Positions 19,735 to 30,810 of a stretch of DNA of 38,876 nt are shown here, piece after piece. Both the position numbers and the translations under genes were made by a program. The DNA is from Brachionus koreanus (lineage: Eukaryota; Rotifera; Eurotatoria; Ploima; Brachionidae): positions 843,974-882,849 of the forward strand of contig PJRA01000196.1 of the NCBI GenBank assembly GCA_016987375.1, written 5' to 3'. Every line of letters begins with the position of its first letter. The stretch's first letter is position 1. The notes under the pieces are model-generated. The model had not been told where the DNA came from and made no database searches. It worked only from the letters and a program-made list of their open reading frames with translations.

Positions 19735-19985
19735 TTTTGACATTAATATTTAATTTTTTAAATGCAGGATGCTCTTGTGCGAGTTTCCTTAATTCAGGGA
19801 GAATAATATCCTTCGAAATTGTGCTCATAGGAATTATTCCTAGCTCCTAGCTCTTTACAAAGTAAAAATAAGCCTTTAGACTGACCTTCAAGATCACCTC
19901 TTCTAAAATAACGATCCGCTTTTTGTTCTTCCCCGTTTTCATTTTTCCATATAAGATATTCAACCGGGGTTGAATAATTTTTCCC
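19735..19985 (-). mobile_element. DDE transposase relic (HPAF-motif type)
   Basis: The minus strand, through one frame change, reads RGDLEGQSKGLFLLCKELG, IIPMSTISKDIILPELRKL and AQEHPAFKKLNINVKIYN. This is similar to the region just before the last catalytic residue in a group of IS630/DDE-type transposases common in invertebrates (...LPELRxLLxxHPAFxx...). The final PKFHCELNPIE block is missing. Family recall is from memory and was not searched. Confidence 0.4.
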
Positions 19986-20253
19986 TTTCTAGCAAACAGA
20001 TTAATATCAACCAAAATATCTATTCTGAAATCTACTGCTTTACATACACTGCTATATTTAATAAGAGTAAGTAGTCTTTTGAATTGAAGCAATATTTTAT
20101 TATTATCAAAATAATTGTTTTTACCGAGAGTAATAATTGAACTTGCACTTCTATTAATGCAAAATTGATTATAAATATGAATTTATGTTTTACCTTTTTT
20201 AAATTACTTCGGTAAGAATTCTACATCATCTATAGCTTCAGATAAGGAGGATG

Positions 20254-20743
20254 CCATCAGAGAAGTATAATGAAGATTGCATTATTAAATGAACAAAGTA
20301 GGGAAGTGGTTCTATTGGAATATGGTGCTTTATGAATTTCAATGGTCTAGGAATTTTTTCTAAATTTGACGGAAGGCTTAATTTTCACAGATATGTTGAT
20401 ATTTTAGGAAATAACTTACTTCCATCGATGGATTTGTTGAGAGAGGAAGAGCTCTTCATATTTCAGCTAGACAAAGCTCCTTGTCATCGTGCCAAGATAG
20501 TGAAGGAACTGTTCCAAAAGCTAAATATTCTTATCTTGGCCTACAAACAGTCCAGACCTGAATTGCATTGAAAATTTATGGAACTGGCTCGATAAAGAGA
20601 TTTCAAAACAAGAGCCAAGGTCGTCAGATGAGCTGAAGGAAATCATCTTAAGTATTCTAAAAAAAATATACCAAAACTTAGTAGACTCAATGCCAAAAAG
20701 AATTAGTGAGTGTTTGAAAAATAATGGCGGTTTAACACGTTAA
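20254..20743 (+). mobile_element. Tc1-like transposase relic, C-terminal catalytic part
   Basis: Plus strand: NFNGLGIFSKFDGRLNFHRY, VDILGNNLLPSMDLL, IFQLDKAPCHRAKIVKELF, then after a frameshift near 20553 SPDLNCIENLWNWLDKEI, LVDSMPKRISECLK and NNGGLTR, ending in TAA at 20741-20743. The second and third catalytic blocks (QxDxAPCH and SPDLNxIEN) are recognisable. The N-terminal DNA-binding domain and first Asp are missing. A single frameshift suggests a fairly young relic. Confidence 0.8.
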
Positions 20744-21062
20744 AAGAAGCATTATTCAACTCGTTTCCTAACTTTTTTACAACTTAAAATATTAAACAAT
20801 TTGGATTGTCTTTTTTTAATTAAAATAAAAAATGAATGGGTTGTCATTTCAGTCCAATTTTTTTATTTTGATCTAATTGAATAAAGAATTTAAATGACAA
20901 AATGGTTTCAAAATATTAATCCTATTCCATTCTATTACATTTCAAACCCAAATAAACAATAAAAATATAAGTCGTTTATTACGAATAAAAATTTTTCTTT
21001 TATTTAAAATACATGATAAAAATTAAAATCTTAAATTATAATAAAAAAAAAAACAAATCAAA
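20744..21062. other. Spacer between the Tc1 relic and the SLC26 gene 3' end
   Basis: AT-rich and non-coding. It contains a possible Tc1 end (TGGGTTGTCATTTCAGTCCA near 20837) and the likely 3' UTR of the minus-strand transporter gene. No other feature is visible. Confidence 0.4.
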
Positions 21063-24000
21063 TCAAAAAAAAATTTGCGCTGAATTTCTTTGATTCGAAA
21101 AACAAATAGCTTCTTCAATTGTGACAAACAAATGTGGTTCGTATTTACTCCATATATTCAAGTTTACCAAAATTTGGATGAAGCTCTCTTGAGCTCCACA
21201 AATGAGGACTAAAATGTCAAAGCTTTTGTAGTCATCAATAATTTGTCTTATTACTTGTATTCCATTTGTATCTACATAATTTACACTTGAAAAATCCAGA
21301 ATAATGTCTTGATAACAGCATTTTTGCTGATCCATATCATTTGCCAAACTGTTTGCATTGTTTATAGAATTATTTTTATCAACTAAACTCTTCTTTTCAG
21401 GCCTAAAGCCATATGTGTTGTACAAATGGTCTTGAAAAGCATGGCAATTGGCAAAGTAAATGGAATGCTTTATTTTGTAAATGCAAATATTGCTTTGAAA
21501 ATTTGGATTTTTAAAACTAGTTTCTTCTTGATCATTGGCCTCTGAATAAACTAGCTCATCTTCAACATAACTAGATGTATTCTTGTATTTTACCATTGGT
21601 CTAATCGGAGAAAACATGTCTCGAATGACTACAACTAGAATTGAAGTTCCCACACCAACAAATAGACCAACATCAACATCCAGTACAACTGTGCCCAAGA
21701 AAGTCATCAACCACGTAATCTTGAGAAAAAATTAATGTTAGAAAAGTTTCTTTTAAATAACTAATGAATTTTACCGCTTCATACCGGTTGATTTTCATCA
21801 GTTTGAAAAAATCTTTAACTTGAAAAATCATGTTTTTTAAAGCCACAATAATTATGCTAGCTAGACATAAAGTAGGAAGGGTTTTGAACAACGGAGCTAG
21901 CCAAATAATTACTACCAAAATTATAAGTGAACTACATACAGAAGCAAGCTTTGATTAAAATTTAGAAACTTAGTTAAATTGAATTTTTAGAAATATTTAC
22001 TTGAGAATGGCCGCCCATGCTCTCTAGAAGACTTGAACGAGATAGAGAAGCTGCTGTTGGAAAACATGAAAAAACTGAACCAACCAAATTTGTCAGTCCG
22101 AATGCATATAATTCCTAAAAGAATACTTTTTGAATTTTAATTATTTTTTTTTGTTTTAGAAAAATAAGATAACTATTTAAATTCTCTGTATTTTTAAATA
22201 AATGATTATTTTTTTTAACAAAATTTTCAGTAAGCCAGTAAAAAATTTATTTAAAAAAATTAAGCATCTGTAAAAAAACAAGATTTTCTAAGTGAAATGA
22301 CAATGTGAAAAAATTATAGTACAAATAGGAAATTGTGTAAAAATAATTGTGCAAAAATGGTTAAAATCGTATGTACCGTATGTAAATCTGAATTTTTTTT
22401 TTAACTTGGTTGTAAAAGCATTGAAGGCACGTTTTAATTTTTTTTTAAAATTAAATTTTTTTTCAAATTATTCAAAAATTTTATAAATTTAATTTAAAGC
22501 TATCTGAAGCTAGTTGAAATTTATCCATCATTTCAATTCTAGAGTGTATTTTAAAGAATTTATACAGAATAATTATACTAAGAATAATACAGTAAATTAA
22601 AAAAAATTTATAGAATTTTTAACGTTGATCAATAAATACTAAGAGAAATAGTGATTAGGAAACGAAATTGCATGAAAAGGCGATGTGAAATTTTATTACA
22701 AAAGTTACAGTAGAAAATGGAAAAAGGATATAAATGTTTTTTTTTAATTCGCTAAAAATGTTTTTATTTAAGCAGCACAATGTTGCACAAATTTGTACAA
22801 TATTATGCTGCTTAAAGAACCATTTTAGGAGAATTAAAAAAAAATTTATCTATTTACCTTTTTGTACTAAATAAAAAGTATGTGATAAATAAAAATTGAA
22901 AAAAAAACGTTAGTATGATTATAAACAATGATGTCAGTCTTTAATCTATTCATTTAAGTCTTTTTTTCAATTATGTTAAATAATAATAAATTTGTGTTTT
23001 CTAAAAAGGTGGCATTCTTTTAAATTAACACTAGAAGGACTAAGGGGTCAAAATGACACTTTTTCAACTTAATTTTGCTTGAAAATCTGCTTAAATTAAA
23101 ATATTTCAATTTTTTTTTGACCCTATTCTATCCTAGTGGATAGGGAGGGGCTCATCTCCTTTTCAAGTGCCTTTTTTGAGCAACAGCTCCGATCTGAAAC
23201 AGAGGCTACTGCATCGAGTTGATCATCTACACTGCAAATTTTTCCCAGTCGAAACCGGTCCCCCATTTATTTATGAAAGGGGTTTAAACATGCGCCCCGT
23301 ATTGCAGAGATATTTTTTTTTTTAATTCATCTTTCCAAGTAAATCACGATGATAAAAGTTCTAAATTTTGGATAGTGTCTGATGTTAAAACTAAATATGT
23401 TTGCAATGGTGAACCTTATTTAGGAAAAAATGAAGAAAGAGGTGAATATGTGGTTAAAAAATTAATAGAAAAAAATATAACAAAGGATATTGTGTCACTA
23501 CTGACAATTTTTTTTCCACATTTAAACTCTGTGAAGATTTTTTTAAAAAAAAAGACCTTTTTTATTGGTACGCTGAAAAAAAAATAAACGATTTTTGACC
23601 TAAAATAGTTAAAAATAATCAAAATTTGCATACAAGTTTATTTTACGAAAATAAAACTGGGTGTATTTTGAATTTTTATAGGGGTAAAAAAGATAAAAAC
23701 GTATGTATTTTATCCTCTTATCATGAAAAAGCAGAAATTGATCTAAATGATCCATAAAAAAAACTTTTCTCCATTATTGATTATAAGAAAACTAAAGTAG
23801 GCGTTGACTTGGTTGATCAGATGGCTAGAATTTACACTGTTAACGCGCCTACATGGTTATGGCCAGTTAAAGTTTTTTTATATTTTAGTTTTTTTATGTT
23901 TTATTATTTGATATTTTAAATTTGGCAATAATAAATAGTTGGGGCATTTACAAATCTGCAAATAATTCGAATATTTCGAGAAGAAATTTTATGATAAAGT

Positions 24001-27000
24001 AAATCGAAGACATTTACAATTCTCTGAGAAACAAAAAGGAGTAAAGAACAAATCTTTCGATGATCCTCACTAGTAACCGTAAGAGAAAAAGCCGTTTAAC
24101 GACTCCAAGTTCAAGTGATTACGGATAACGGTGCAAATAGGAAAAAATTCAAGTGAGAAATTGTGACGGAAATAAGGCATATGAAACTTGTAATAGATGT
24201 AATCAGGTTACTTTTGGAAATTGTATGAGTGAGAAAATCATTATATGTATGAAATGTAAAGAAAATAAAGAAAATTTTTATTTATATAATTTAGATTTTT
24301 TTTCAAGTAATTTGAACTAAAATATATGTTCTAGATCAAACTTAAATAACTCTNNNNNNNNNNNNNNNNNNNNNNNNNNNNNNNNNNNNNNNNNNNNNNN
24401 NNNNNNNNNNNNNNNNNNNNACTTTTTATTTTTTTTATTTCATTCAAAACATAAAAAGGGTTAATTTTGACCCCTTTGGTCCTTTTCGTTAAAAAAAAAC
24501 TGGTCCTTATAATGTTAAAAAGAATTGAATGCTCTTTAAAATTATATGTCTTACTCATTTTTTATTTAATTTTATTAAATACTCAAATTTCTTTGATTTT
24601 CATAAAATATTAAATGACTTCTTAAAGATTCTTATAGACTTTCTGCATAATTGTATTTATTACATTTTTATATCTTATTTTTTTCTTTACTATGTATTTT
24701 CTAGGTATATTATTGTACCCAGAGAGCTTTAAATAAATTTAAAAAGAGATAAAAAAATTAAAAGAAATATTTTAACACTTAAAAACCGGAGGGGTTTTCA
24801 ACCCTTTTTGGTACTTCTATTGATTTTTATTCCACAAATTTAATCTTTTCATTAAAATTGAAATCAAAAAAATATTATGAATAATTAATTTTGATTGCAA
24901 AATAATTTTATTTTCATGCTAAAAATGTATACGTTAAATTCGAAGAGGGGTTGGACCCTTCAAAAATAGTGTCTATTTTTTTGTAAAATAAATTAATTAC
25001 ATGGCTATTTATGGTTTAAATCGAAAATGTACTTAATTTCAATCAATTCCTTTAGTTAAAAATAAATTTTTGAACTATGTCACGAAGAAAAGCTGCCTTA
25101 GAAGCTCAAGACTCAAGATATGCGGACGATGCTCAATCGGAAGTCTCTGATGATAATGATAAAAAATATGAGAATTATGATAACACTGATGATTATTTTG
25201 AAGAAGAAATAGAGACAATAAATCACCCTATTTCTGAATATGACTTAGGTGAAGGCTCAGATGAAGAACCTGAACACGAAGAAGGAACTAAGATTGTTAA
25301 AGTTTCGAAAAATGGAACGATATGGGCAAGATTGAATGACTGAAAAAAGACAAGTCTAGGAAAAAAGACAAATTTTAATCAGAAAGTAGAACCAACAAGC
25401 TACGCTCTACGACAAAAAAATTAAACAAAACTGCCGTTATTTTTCATGATTTTTGATATTTTCTTCTAGAAAGAGATTAGCAAGCATCAAAATCAACAAA
25501 AAAAATCTGCAAAATAAGTGTCAAACAAACTGCTAAAAATGGTATAAAGCACTTTACCACAGTAACTACTACTAATTAGCTTTCAAAGAGGATTAAAATC
25601 AACTTTCCTTTGAAATAAAATTGATTAATAATTGATTTTTGACAAAACCTTAATTTAATTTATTATAAATTTTTTAATTAAATTTTTAATTGAATTGATT
25701 CAAATAAAAATGTCTTTGTCAATTAAGCGTTATATTTTTGGTCAATGTTAAGAGTTAAATATTCAATTAATATTGAACAAAAAATTATCAAAACCGCGCA
25801 ACTCCGGGTCCTAAAAACAACTACTCTCAAGATTTAGAAAATATTGTAATTTTTTTTAATTAATAAAATTGATGGAAAATTTTTAAATAAAAAAACTATC
25901 AAATAAATTTTTAATAATCTATCAAATATAGTTAACAATTTCAGAATGAAAATAACTCTAAATTTTTAGATTTTCAATTATTTTGATTTTTTGTTTTGCA
26001 CTATTTTAGAAAATAAAAAAAGCCATCTCTTTGAAATTATTTTGAATTATTTGATAAAAAAAAATTAAAATTACAAATTCTCTTTAATATTGCACATTTT
26101 TTTAACTTGAAAAACTTTAATCTGATGACTTTTTATTAAAATTTGAGTTAAAACAAATAAATAAATTTAATTTTAATGTAAAAAAAAATTTCTCAATTTA
26201 AAAAATAGAATTTAAAATTTACTAACCTGATGAGGATCAATTTTGTAGCTATTGCGTCTTGAAAACAAAGCAGCTAGAGACATGCTTACTGAAATAGCTA
26301 TTACGGCAATTAAAAATGCGTCTTTAATTATAAAATGAATAAGTGATAGATTTGGATTGAGACTGGGTGTTGGAAAACCAGTCGGAATTTTTTGCAATAT
26401 TGTAACATTGTAGTTTTGATTGAAATCTAGGCCATATGAAATTGATGTCATTGCTATTAACTTGTTTTTGGGAAAAATTTAATTTTTTTTTTCCTAAATT
26501 TAAATAGTTATTTACTAATAAAAGTTCAGAGGGAAATTCAACTCTAAGATATTTTTTTATTGCTGGATTCAGAGCTTCTTTGAATATGGTGAGAAAAATT
26601 ATGCATCCAAGTGAGCCAACTGTTGTTACTAGATTAGACGATGGTATTCGTGTTGCTAATTGATAGATTGATTTTGGTATTTTAAAATTTCCCTCGAATC
26701 TTGTTAAATTTTTCAATCCAAACAAATCTTTGGTTTGACTAACCACCACATGTACAGCACTGCCACATGTATAACCACTTATGAAAGTGTCACTAAAAAA
26801 TGAAGTCAAACCGCCTAGACCGAACAGTCCAAATAAAATCTGAAAAGCTCCAACCAAAAGACTAAGATCAGTTGCCACATCCAGTTTCAATTTTTCCTCT
26901 AGTTTTTTGTATTGCTCAGGATCGGTTACATTCGCTGGCAATATTGTGCTGCCATACTCGTGCACAACTCTATTAACAGTCTCGCCTGTAAGTAAACTAA

Positions 27001-27484
27001 CAATGGCGACAGCTGATATGACCAAATGACGTGATGATCCAAATATGGCATAGACAAGAACAGGAAAAAAAGAAACATACAATCCGGTTATTGGATTTAG
27101 ACTGGCCAATAGAGCATAGGCCAGACCCTGAGGTATGTTCATGATACCTATTGTCAGGCCACACATTATGTCAGTGAACATGAAATTTTTGAACTTGTAT
27201 CTCGGCAACCATTTAAATATGGGCAAGTGGGTGTAAATTTGATTTTTGTAGAAGGATTTTTTGCGGATATTTTTACAAAAAAGCTTTGATTTGGAAGTTA
27301 ATTTTTTCTTGGCTTTGTCTAAAACAGATGATTTTGTCCTGAATCTGTCAAGGTTGTAATTTTTTGAATTTTGATTTAAATTTATAGACAAATTGTTTTG
27401 ACTGTTTTGTTCATTAGCTATTAGGGCTACTTGACTTGGTTTGGAGCCTATCAGCTCGTTGCTACTTTGACTATCTCGTCGCAT
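21063..27484 (-). CDS. SLC26/SulP-family anion transporter, five exons
   Basis: Minus-strand exons 26516-27484, 26227-26460, 22001-22114, 21775-21948 and 21063-21719, all phase 0 with GT-AG introns of 55, 4112, 52 and 55 nt, give 715 aa. The ATG at 27484 opens a ~90-aa polar N-terminus. The membrane core shows the SulP hallmarks: NIPQGLAYALLASLNPITGLY-type first helix, FFPVLVYAIFGSSRHLVISA, ELYAFGLTNLVGSVFSCFP and SLSRSSLLESMGG. The C-terminal STAS domain runs from aa ~573 to ~706 (ICIYKIKHSIYFANC, IILDFSSVNYVDTNGIQVIR). Family members exchange or conduct sulfate, chloride, bicarbonate or oxalate across the plasma membrane; the substrate cannot be told here. The STAS insert (GFRPEKKSLVDKNNS...) is short. 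Two piggyBac relics, a MITE and an assembly gap lie in the large intron. The reading frame is intact. Confidence 0.92.
22115..23024. other. Intron of the SLC26 gene, 3' part, with a near-perfect 50-nt palindrome
   Basis: AT-rich intronic DNA. At 22767-22816 the arms TTTAAGCAGCACAATGTTG and AATATTATGCTGCTTAAA fold into an almost complete hairpin with a short central loop. No coding frame is present. Confidence 0.5.
23120..23312 (+). repeat. Dispersed repeat R, longest copy, nested in the piggyBac relic
   Basis: Runs from ACCCTATTCTATCCTAGTGG through CTCATCTCCTTTTC, CAGCTCCGATCTGAAACAGA, TTGATCATCTACACTGC and CCCAGTCGAAACCGGTCCCC to GCCCCGTATTGCAGAGATA. The middle is shared almost base for base with the reverse complement of 38798-38876. 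It is more G+C-rich than its surroundings and has no coding frame, consistent with a SINE. No tRNA-like A/B boxes are convincing. Confidence 0.65.
24354..24420. other. Assembly gap (67 N)
   Basis: A run of Ns inside the piggyBac relic, in the large intron of the SLC26 gene. The true length is unknown. Confidence 0.99.
24772..25640 (+). mobile_element. Second piggyBac relic: left end and transposase N-terminus
   Basis: TTAACACTTAAAAACCGGAG at 24772 is a piggyBac-type end. From 25077 an ATG opens 88 codons of acidic N-terminus typical of piggyBac transposases (SEVSDDNDKKYENYDNTDDY, then SEYDLGEGSDEEPEHEEGTK), ending in VSKNGTIW, the usual start of the structured domain. After a stop, decayed pieces continue (VEPTSYALRQK...FFMIFDIFF). 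The catalytic domain and right end are missing. It follows the first relic head to tail in the same intron. Confidence 0.7.
25943..26110. repeat. AT-rich MITE (family A), decayed copy 3
   Basis: AATGAAAATAACTCTAAATT, TTTGCACTATTTTAGAAAAT, CATCTCTTTGAAATTATTTT and TTTAATATTGCACA follow the order of the elements at 3706-3896 and 17355-17549, with more substitutions. Confidence 0.45.
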
Positions 27485-28149
27485 TTATCAACTTCTTAAA
27501 ATAAATAAATAGCTTATTTAGAATAATTTATTTTTAAATAGATTTTTTTAAATTATGTGATTTGAAATATAATTAATATCAAATATTTTAAACAGTTGAG
27601 AAAAATAAATTTTTTTTTTAAAAACATGATTTAGTACCATTTAACAAAAATTTTTGCAATCGCTTGGTTCATACAAAAATGAAAAAAAAATAATTTATTA
27701 AAAAATATTTTTCTCAGTAAGTAATTAGTAAATTTAATTGAATTTTAAAGCATTTTCTCTTTTTTTCTAAATTTTTGTCACTATAGTCCTGAAAAAAATG
27801 AAAATTAAACCCAAAGCTGAAAATTTAGAGTCTTAATTATAAAATTGTAATAATTAATTTTTGTTTTATTTTCTAGGTATATTTTTTTAATAAATAAAAT
27901 TTAACAATTTGAAAAAAAAATTAATCCCAATAATTTAATAACAATTAGCTAGAAAAAGGAAATTCAAGCTACCTTTGTTTTATCGAGTATTTTTTTGCAT
28001 AACTTAGAAAAAAAAAGAGAATATTCTATGTTGACCGATATGAGCTAAAAAGCTTTAGAGCTAATATGATATGATAAAATACTTTAAAATACTGAATTAT
28101 TGCAAAATAAATGATTACTTTTAAAAAAATCTTTAAAAACACTAAATAT
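27485..28149. other. Upstream flank of the SLC26 gene
   Basis: AT-rich non-coding DNA beyond the ATG at 27484. No further in-frame exon with a convincing splice donor was seen. Promoter elements cannot be distinguished at this composition. Confidence 0.4.
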
Positions 28150-28360
28150 TTAGAACATTAATAGACCAGTGAAAATTAACAAATACAGTCTTCAAGTTCT
28201 TTTCAAAAAGACTAATGGTTGTGTCATCTGCAAGAATTTTAATACTAAATTTCTTTATTAGAAAAGGAAGGTCATTCACAAAAATAAGAAAAATAAGAAG
28301 ACCTAACTGGCCCTTATGGTACTCTTAGTTTGAAAAATGGTTTAAAGCTTTGTGATCTTT
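28150..28360 (-). mobile_element. LINE reverse transcriptase remnant (minus strand)
   Basis: In one minus-strand frame the run FLIFVNDLPFLIKKFSI, KILADDTTISLFEKNL and VNFHWSINVL follows a decayed GVPxGxxLG block. This is the catalytic (Y/F)ADD region of a non-LTR reverse transcriptase, with the first motif residue changed to Leu. It covers only about 70 codons. Confidence 0.6.
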
Positions 28361-30180
28361 CAATTTAATTTTCAATTTACGGTAATATCAATTTGAACTA
28401 TATTGACTTGGTAGAAAAGTAACTAAAATAAAAAATCTTAAAAAAAATACTATAATTAAAAAAATATGGTAATTTTTTTTTCTAAATTAATCAAATTCAA
28501 TCCTAAAGATGTTTTAATTTTGTCTTTATGAAGCATTTTAATCTATTAATAAAAGAAAATTTTTTTTCAATTTGCAGTTTGTTTCACAACACCCAATATG
28601 TGCCTAAATAATAAAAAATAAAATCAATTATGTAATTATAGCTTTTAACTGAAATATTAACGAATATGGCGGAAATAAGAAAGGACAGGTACTGAGATAG
28701 AAAACTTAAGAATTCAGCTATTACTAAGTAAAAAAAAAAGAATTTAAAAAGATCTCAGAAAATAACACATGCTAAATATTATAGAAATCATGATCAATAG
28801 ATAAAATTTATTTATCAGCTATTCTAAAATTTAATTTATTACTAAGTTTTCAAAAATCAAAAAGCCTAAATTTTAAATTGAGATTTAAAATGGAACTAAA
28901 ATTAATTGAATTTATTGTAAGTTCAATCATTTTGCATTTTATATTTTGTTTATTTTAAATTTAAAATAAAAATGCTAAATCAAATACTCAGCTTATCATT
29001 CTAACACTCGATCTGTTTTAGAATCTTAAATTTTTGAAATAAAATAAACAATAATTTAATTTATTTAGATAATTCTTTAAAAAAAGTATTGATTGACTTT
29101 TTAAAATTACCTTATAGGTCCTCAATTAGACAATTATAAGACAATGATAAAATGATCGCAATGATTGTACTAATCTCAAACAATGCTGATAAAAACTAAA
29201 TGATTTTTTTTTGAATATTTAAAAAAAAATTGAATAACTTATTTTCAATAAATAAAAATCAAACCATCTTTAATCTAATACTTAGTTTCAATTGATTTTT
29301 ACACACATTTTTTAAAATTACAATTAAATATTAAAAATTTTTTATTGCTTCATCACAGTAAATGTAAGAACTGAAAAAATCAAAGCAATATTTAATTCAT
29401 AATAATTTTAAAAAGCTAGGCAAAACAAGAACTTATTTTAGAAGAAATAAAGCAGTTTGTTTCTTCTTTGAGTAACAAACGTTTAAAAAAATTTTAAGAA
29501 ACATTTTAGAATTATTAAACGAAGGCCGGGTTTTCTAAAAATTATTTTTAAAAAAAATAAATAAAAGAAATTTGAAAGTCACACGATTCTTTTTTTTTTT
29601 AATATTTTCATTAAAACATTAACTTAGATTTCTATTTTAAACTTTTCCGATTTTTAATGATGAGGCAATATCAACGAAAAATTTTATCAAAATAATTTTG
29701 AAAATTTTATTATCTAATTTTATGCACTAATCACTCAGATACTGTTATTAAATTTTCTAAATGAACAGTGCATTCATTTAATCACGATAATTTAAAAAAT
29801 AACAATAACGCGATTTTAATTTTTGTTTGTTTATTTTTTTCTTTAGATAACTTTTTTTTTATAAGTCAACTGACTTGAATTTTAAACAATTTTCAAAAAG
29901 CTATTTAACATTATTTTTTTGCTGATATTATATGAACATATCATATTTTTTTAGACATTTTTTCTTAATAATTTCTCACACCGTAGCTATTTGCTGAAAA
30001 ATTTAATATTTGCCTTTAACACAAATATAATTTATAAAAGCAATTAATGTGCCGTATTTTACATGGTTTCAAAATTATTTATTTAGGCAACAGAAAATTA
30101 ATAACCCGAATTATTATTTTGCTAAAAATAGCACATAAAATATTAAAATTGAATCTATTTTGGAAATTATGATAACAGAA
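28361..30180. other. Long AT-rich non-coding stretch
   Basis: Nothing supported on either strand: no coding run, no clear inverted repeat, no tRNA-like sequence. Frequent poly-A/poly-T runs. Confidence 0.55.
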
Positions 30181-30345
30181 ATCATTGAATTTTAACAAGC
30201 TTTTTCGCTTTGAAAAAAAAGGTGATGTTGTGTGTTTGATGGAGTTTCTAAGGGGTAATACTATATATGCTGAACTTTACCATGAAAAATTAGAAAAATT
30301 GTATGCTTTACTTAAAAAAATATGCTTCTTTGATCAATCGAAAAG
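30181..30345 (+). mobile_element. mariner transposase fragment
   Basis: The plus strand reads GDVVCLMEFLRGNTIYAELY, HEKLEKLYALL, then after a one-base shift KKYASLINRKGRH. This matches the mariner block GVVYxELLxxxxTIxxxxYxxQLxxLxxAL...INRK that precedes the second catalytic Asp (HDNARPH). About 55 codons remain. Confidence 0.65.
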
Positions 30346-30411
30346 GACGTCACTAAACCTTACTGATAAATTAATATGATAAATATGATAAAGCCATTAA
30401 TCGCATAGTCA

Positions 30412-30453
30412 AATCCATAGTCGATTGATTAAATAATCAATCGACTATGGATT
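30412..30453. repeat. Perfect 19-bp inverted repeat with 4-nt loop
   Basis: AATCCATAGTCGATTGATT, then AAAT, then the exact complement AATCAATCGACTATGGATT. It is a strong hairpin just downstream of the mariner fragment. The stem is richer in G+C than its surroundings. Confidence 0.8.
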
Positions 30454-30551
30454 ATTAATTATTAAGTTTCTAGTTATCAAACAAAAAATGGGGTCTTAAT
30501 CAAAAATTGTTATGAAACCTTTATAAATTTTTAGTCGGATCAATTCTGAAT

Positions 30552-30584
30552 GAATTCAAGTAAGACGATTCCTTACTTGAATTT
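30552..30584. repeat. 13-bp hairpin next to the hAT MITE
   Basis: GAATTCAAGTAAG (30552-30564) and CTTACTTGAATTT (30572-30584) are complementary over 12 of 13 bases with a 7-nt loop. The right arm runs into the target-site duplication of the adjacent MITE. Confidence 0.6.
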
Positions 30585-30588
30585 ATTC

Positions 30589-30810
30589 CAGAGTTGTTCA
30601 AAAGTCATAAAGTTAAAGTCAAGTCATTTGACATTTGACTTATTAATCTTATTAATTTTGACATTAAATTTTTAAATCAAAATTTCAACTTAAATAAAAA
30701 TGTAATTAATACTGACTTTTTTTTGAAGAAAAAAATTTTAAGTCAAGTCTTTTGACTTGACTTTGAAAAGACTTTAAAATGACTTTTTTTTTTACTTTTG
30801 CACAAGTCTG
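30589..30810. mobile_element. hAT-type MITE with 8-bp target-site duplication
   Basis: Ends CAGAGTTGTTCAAAAGTCA and (reverse strand) CAGACTTGTGCAAAAGTAA form 19-bp terminal inverted repeats (16 of 19 matching), starting with the CAG typical of hAT elements. The flanks ATTTATTC and ATTCATTC are an 8-bp target duplication with one mismatch. The 222-bp interior is rich in AAGTCA/TGACTT units and non-coding. A related solo end lies at 12121-12163. Confidence 0.8.

Larger units (their letters stand above)
23025..24518 (+). mobile_element. Decayed piggyBac element with TTAA-flanked ends
   Basis: Left end TTAACACTAGAAGGACTAAG (23025) and right end GGTCCTTATAATGTTAA (24502-24518) are inverted and TTAA-bounded. 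Subterminal GGGGTCAAAAT/ATTTTGACCCC copies mirror each other. The broken transposase runs from about 23342: VSDVKTKYVCNGEPYLGK, EYVVKKLIEKNI, TTDNFFSTF in a shifted frame, KKKTFFIGTLKKK, then DYKKTKVGVDLVDQMARIYT and WLWPVKVFLYFSF. A C-terminal Cys-rich finger follows (CNQVTFGNCMSEKIIICMKC, ~24190-24260). Frameshifts and stops kill it, and the N-terminal part is missing. A dispersed repeat (23120-23312) is nested in it, and an N gap lies near the right end. It is in the SLC26 large intron. Confidence 0.85.

Noticed and set aside
22767..22816. Arm AGCAGCACA as a microRNA seed
   Set aside because: Resemblance to known microRNAs is only a few bases, and the palindrome is too symmetrical to argue for a microRNA without small-RNA data.
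23416..23631. Minus-strand open frame
   Set aside because: Antisense of the piggyBac remnant.
24331..24732. Open frames across or next to the N gap
   Set aside because: Either span unknown bases or are low-complexity translation.
26324..26515. C-terminal extension of the first SLC26 exon frame
   Set aside because: Reads through a GT donor (GTAAAT at 26515) into the intron and antisense-like phase of the next exon; the spliced frame continues the transporter.
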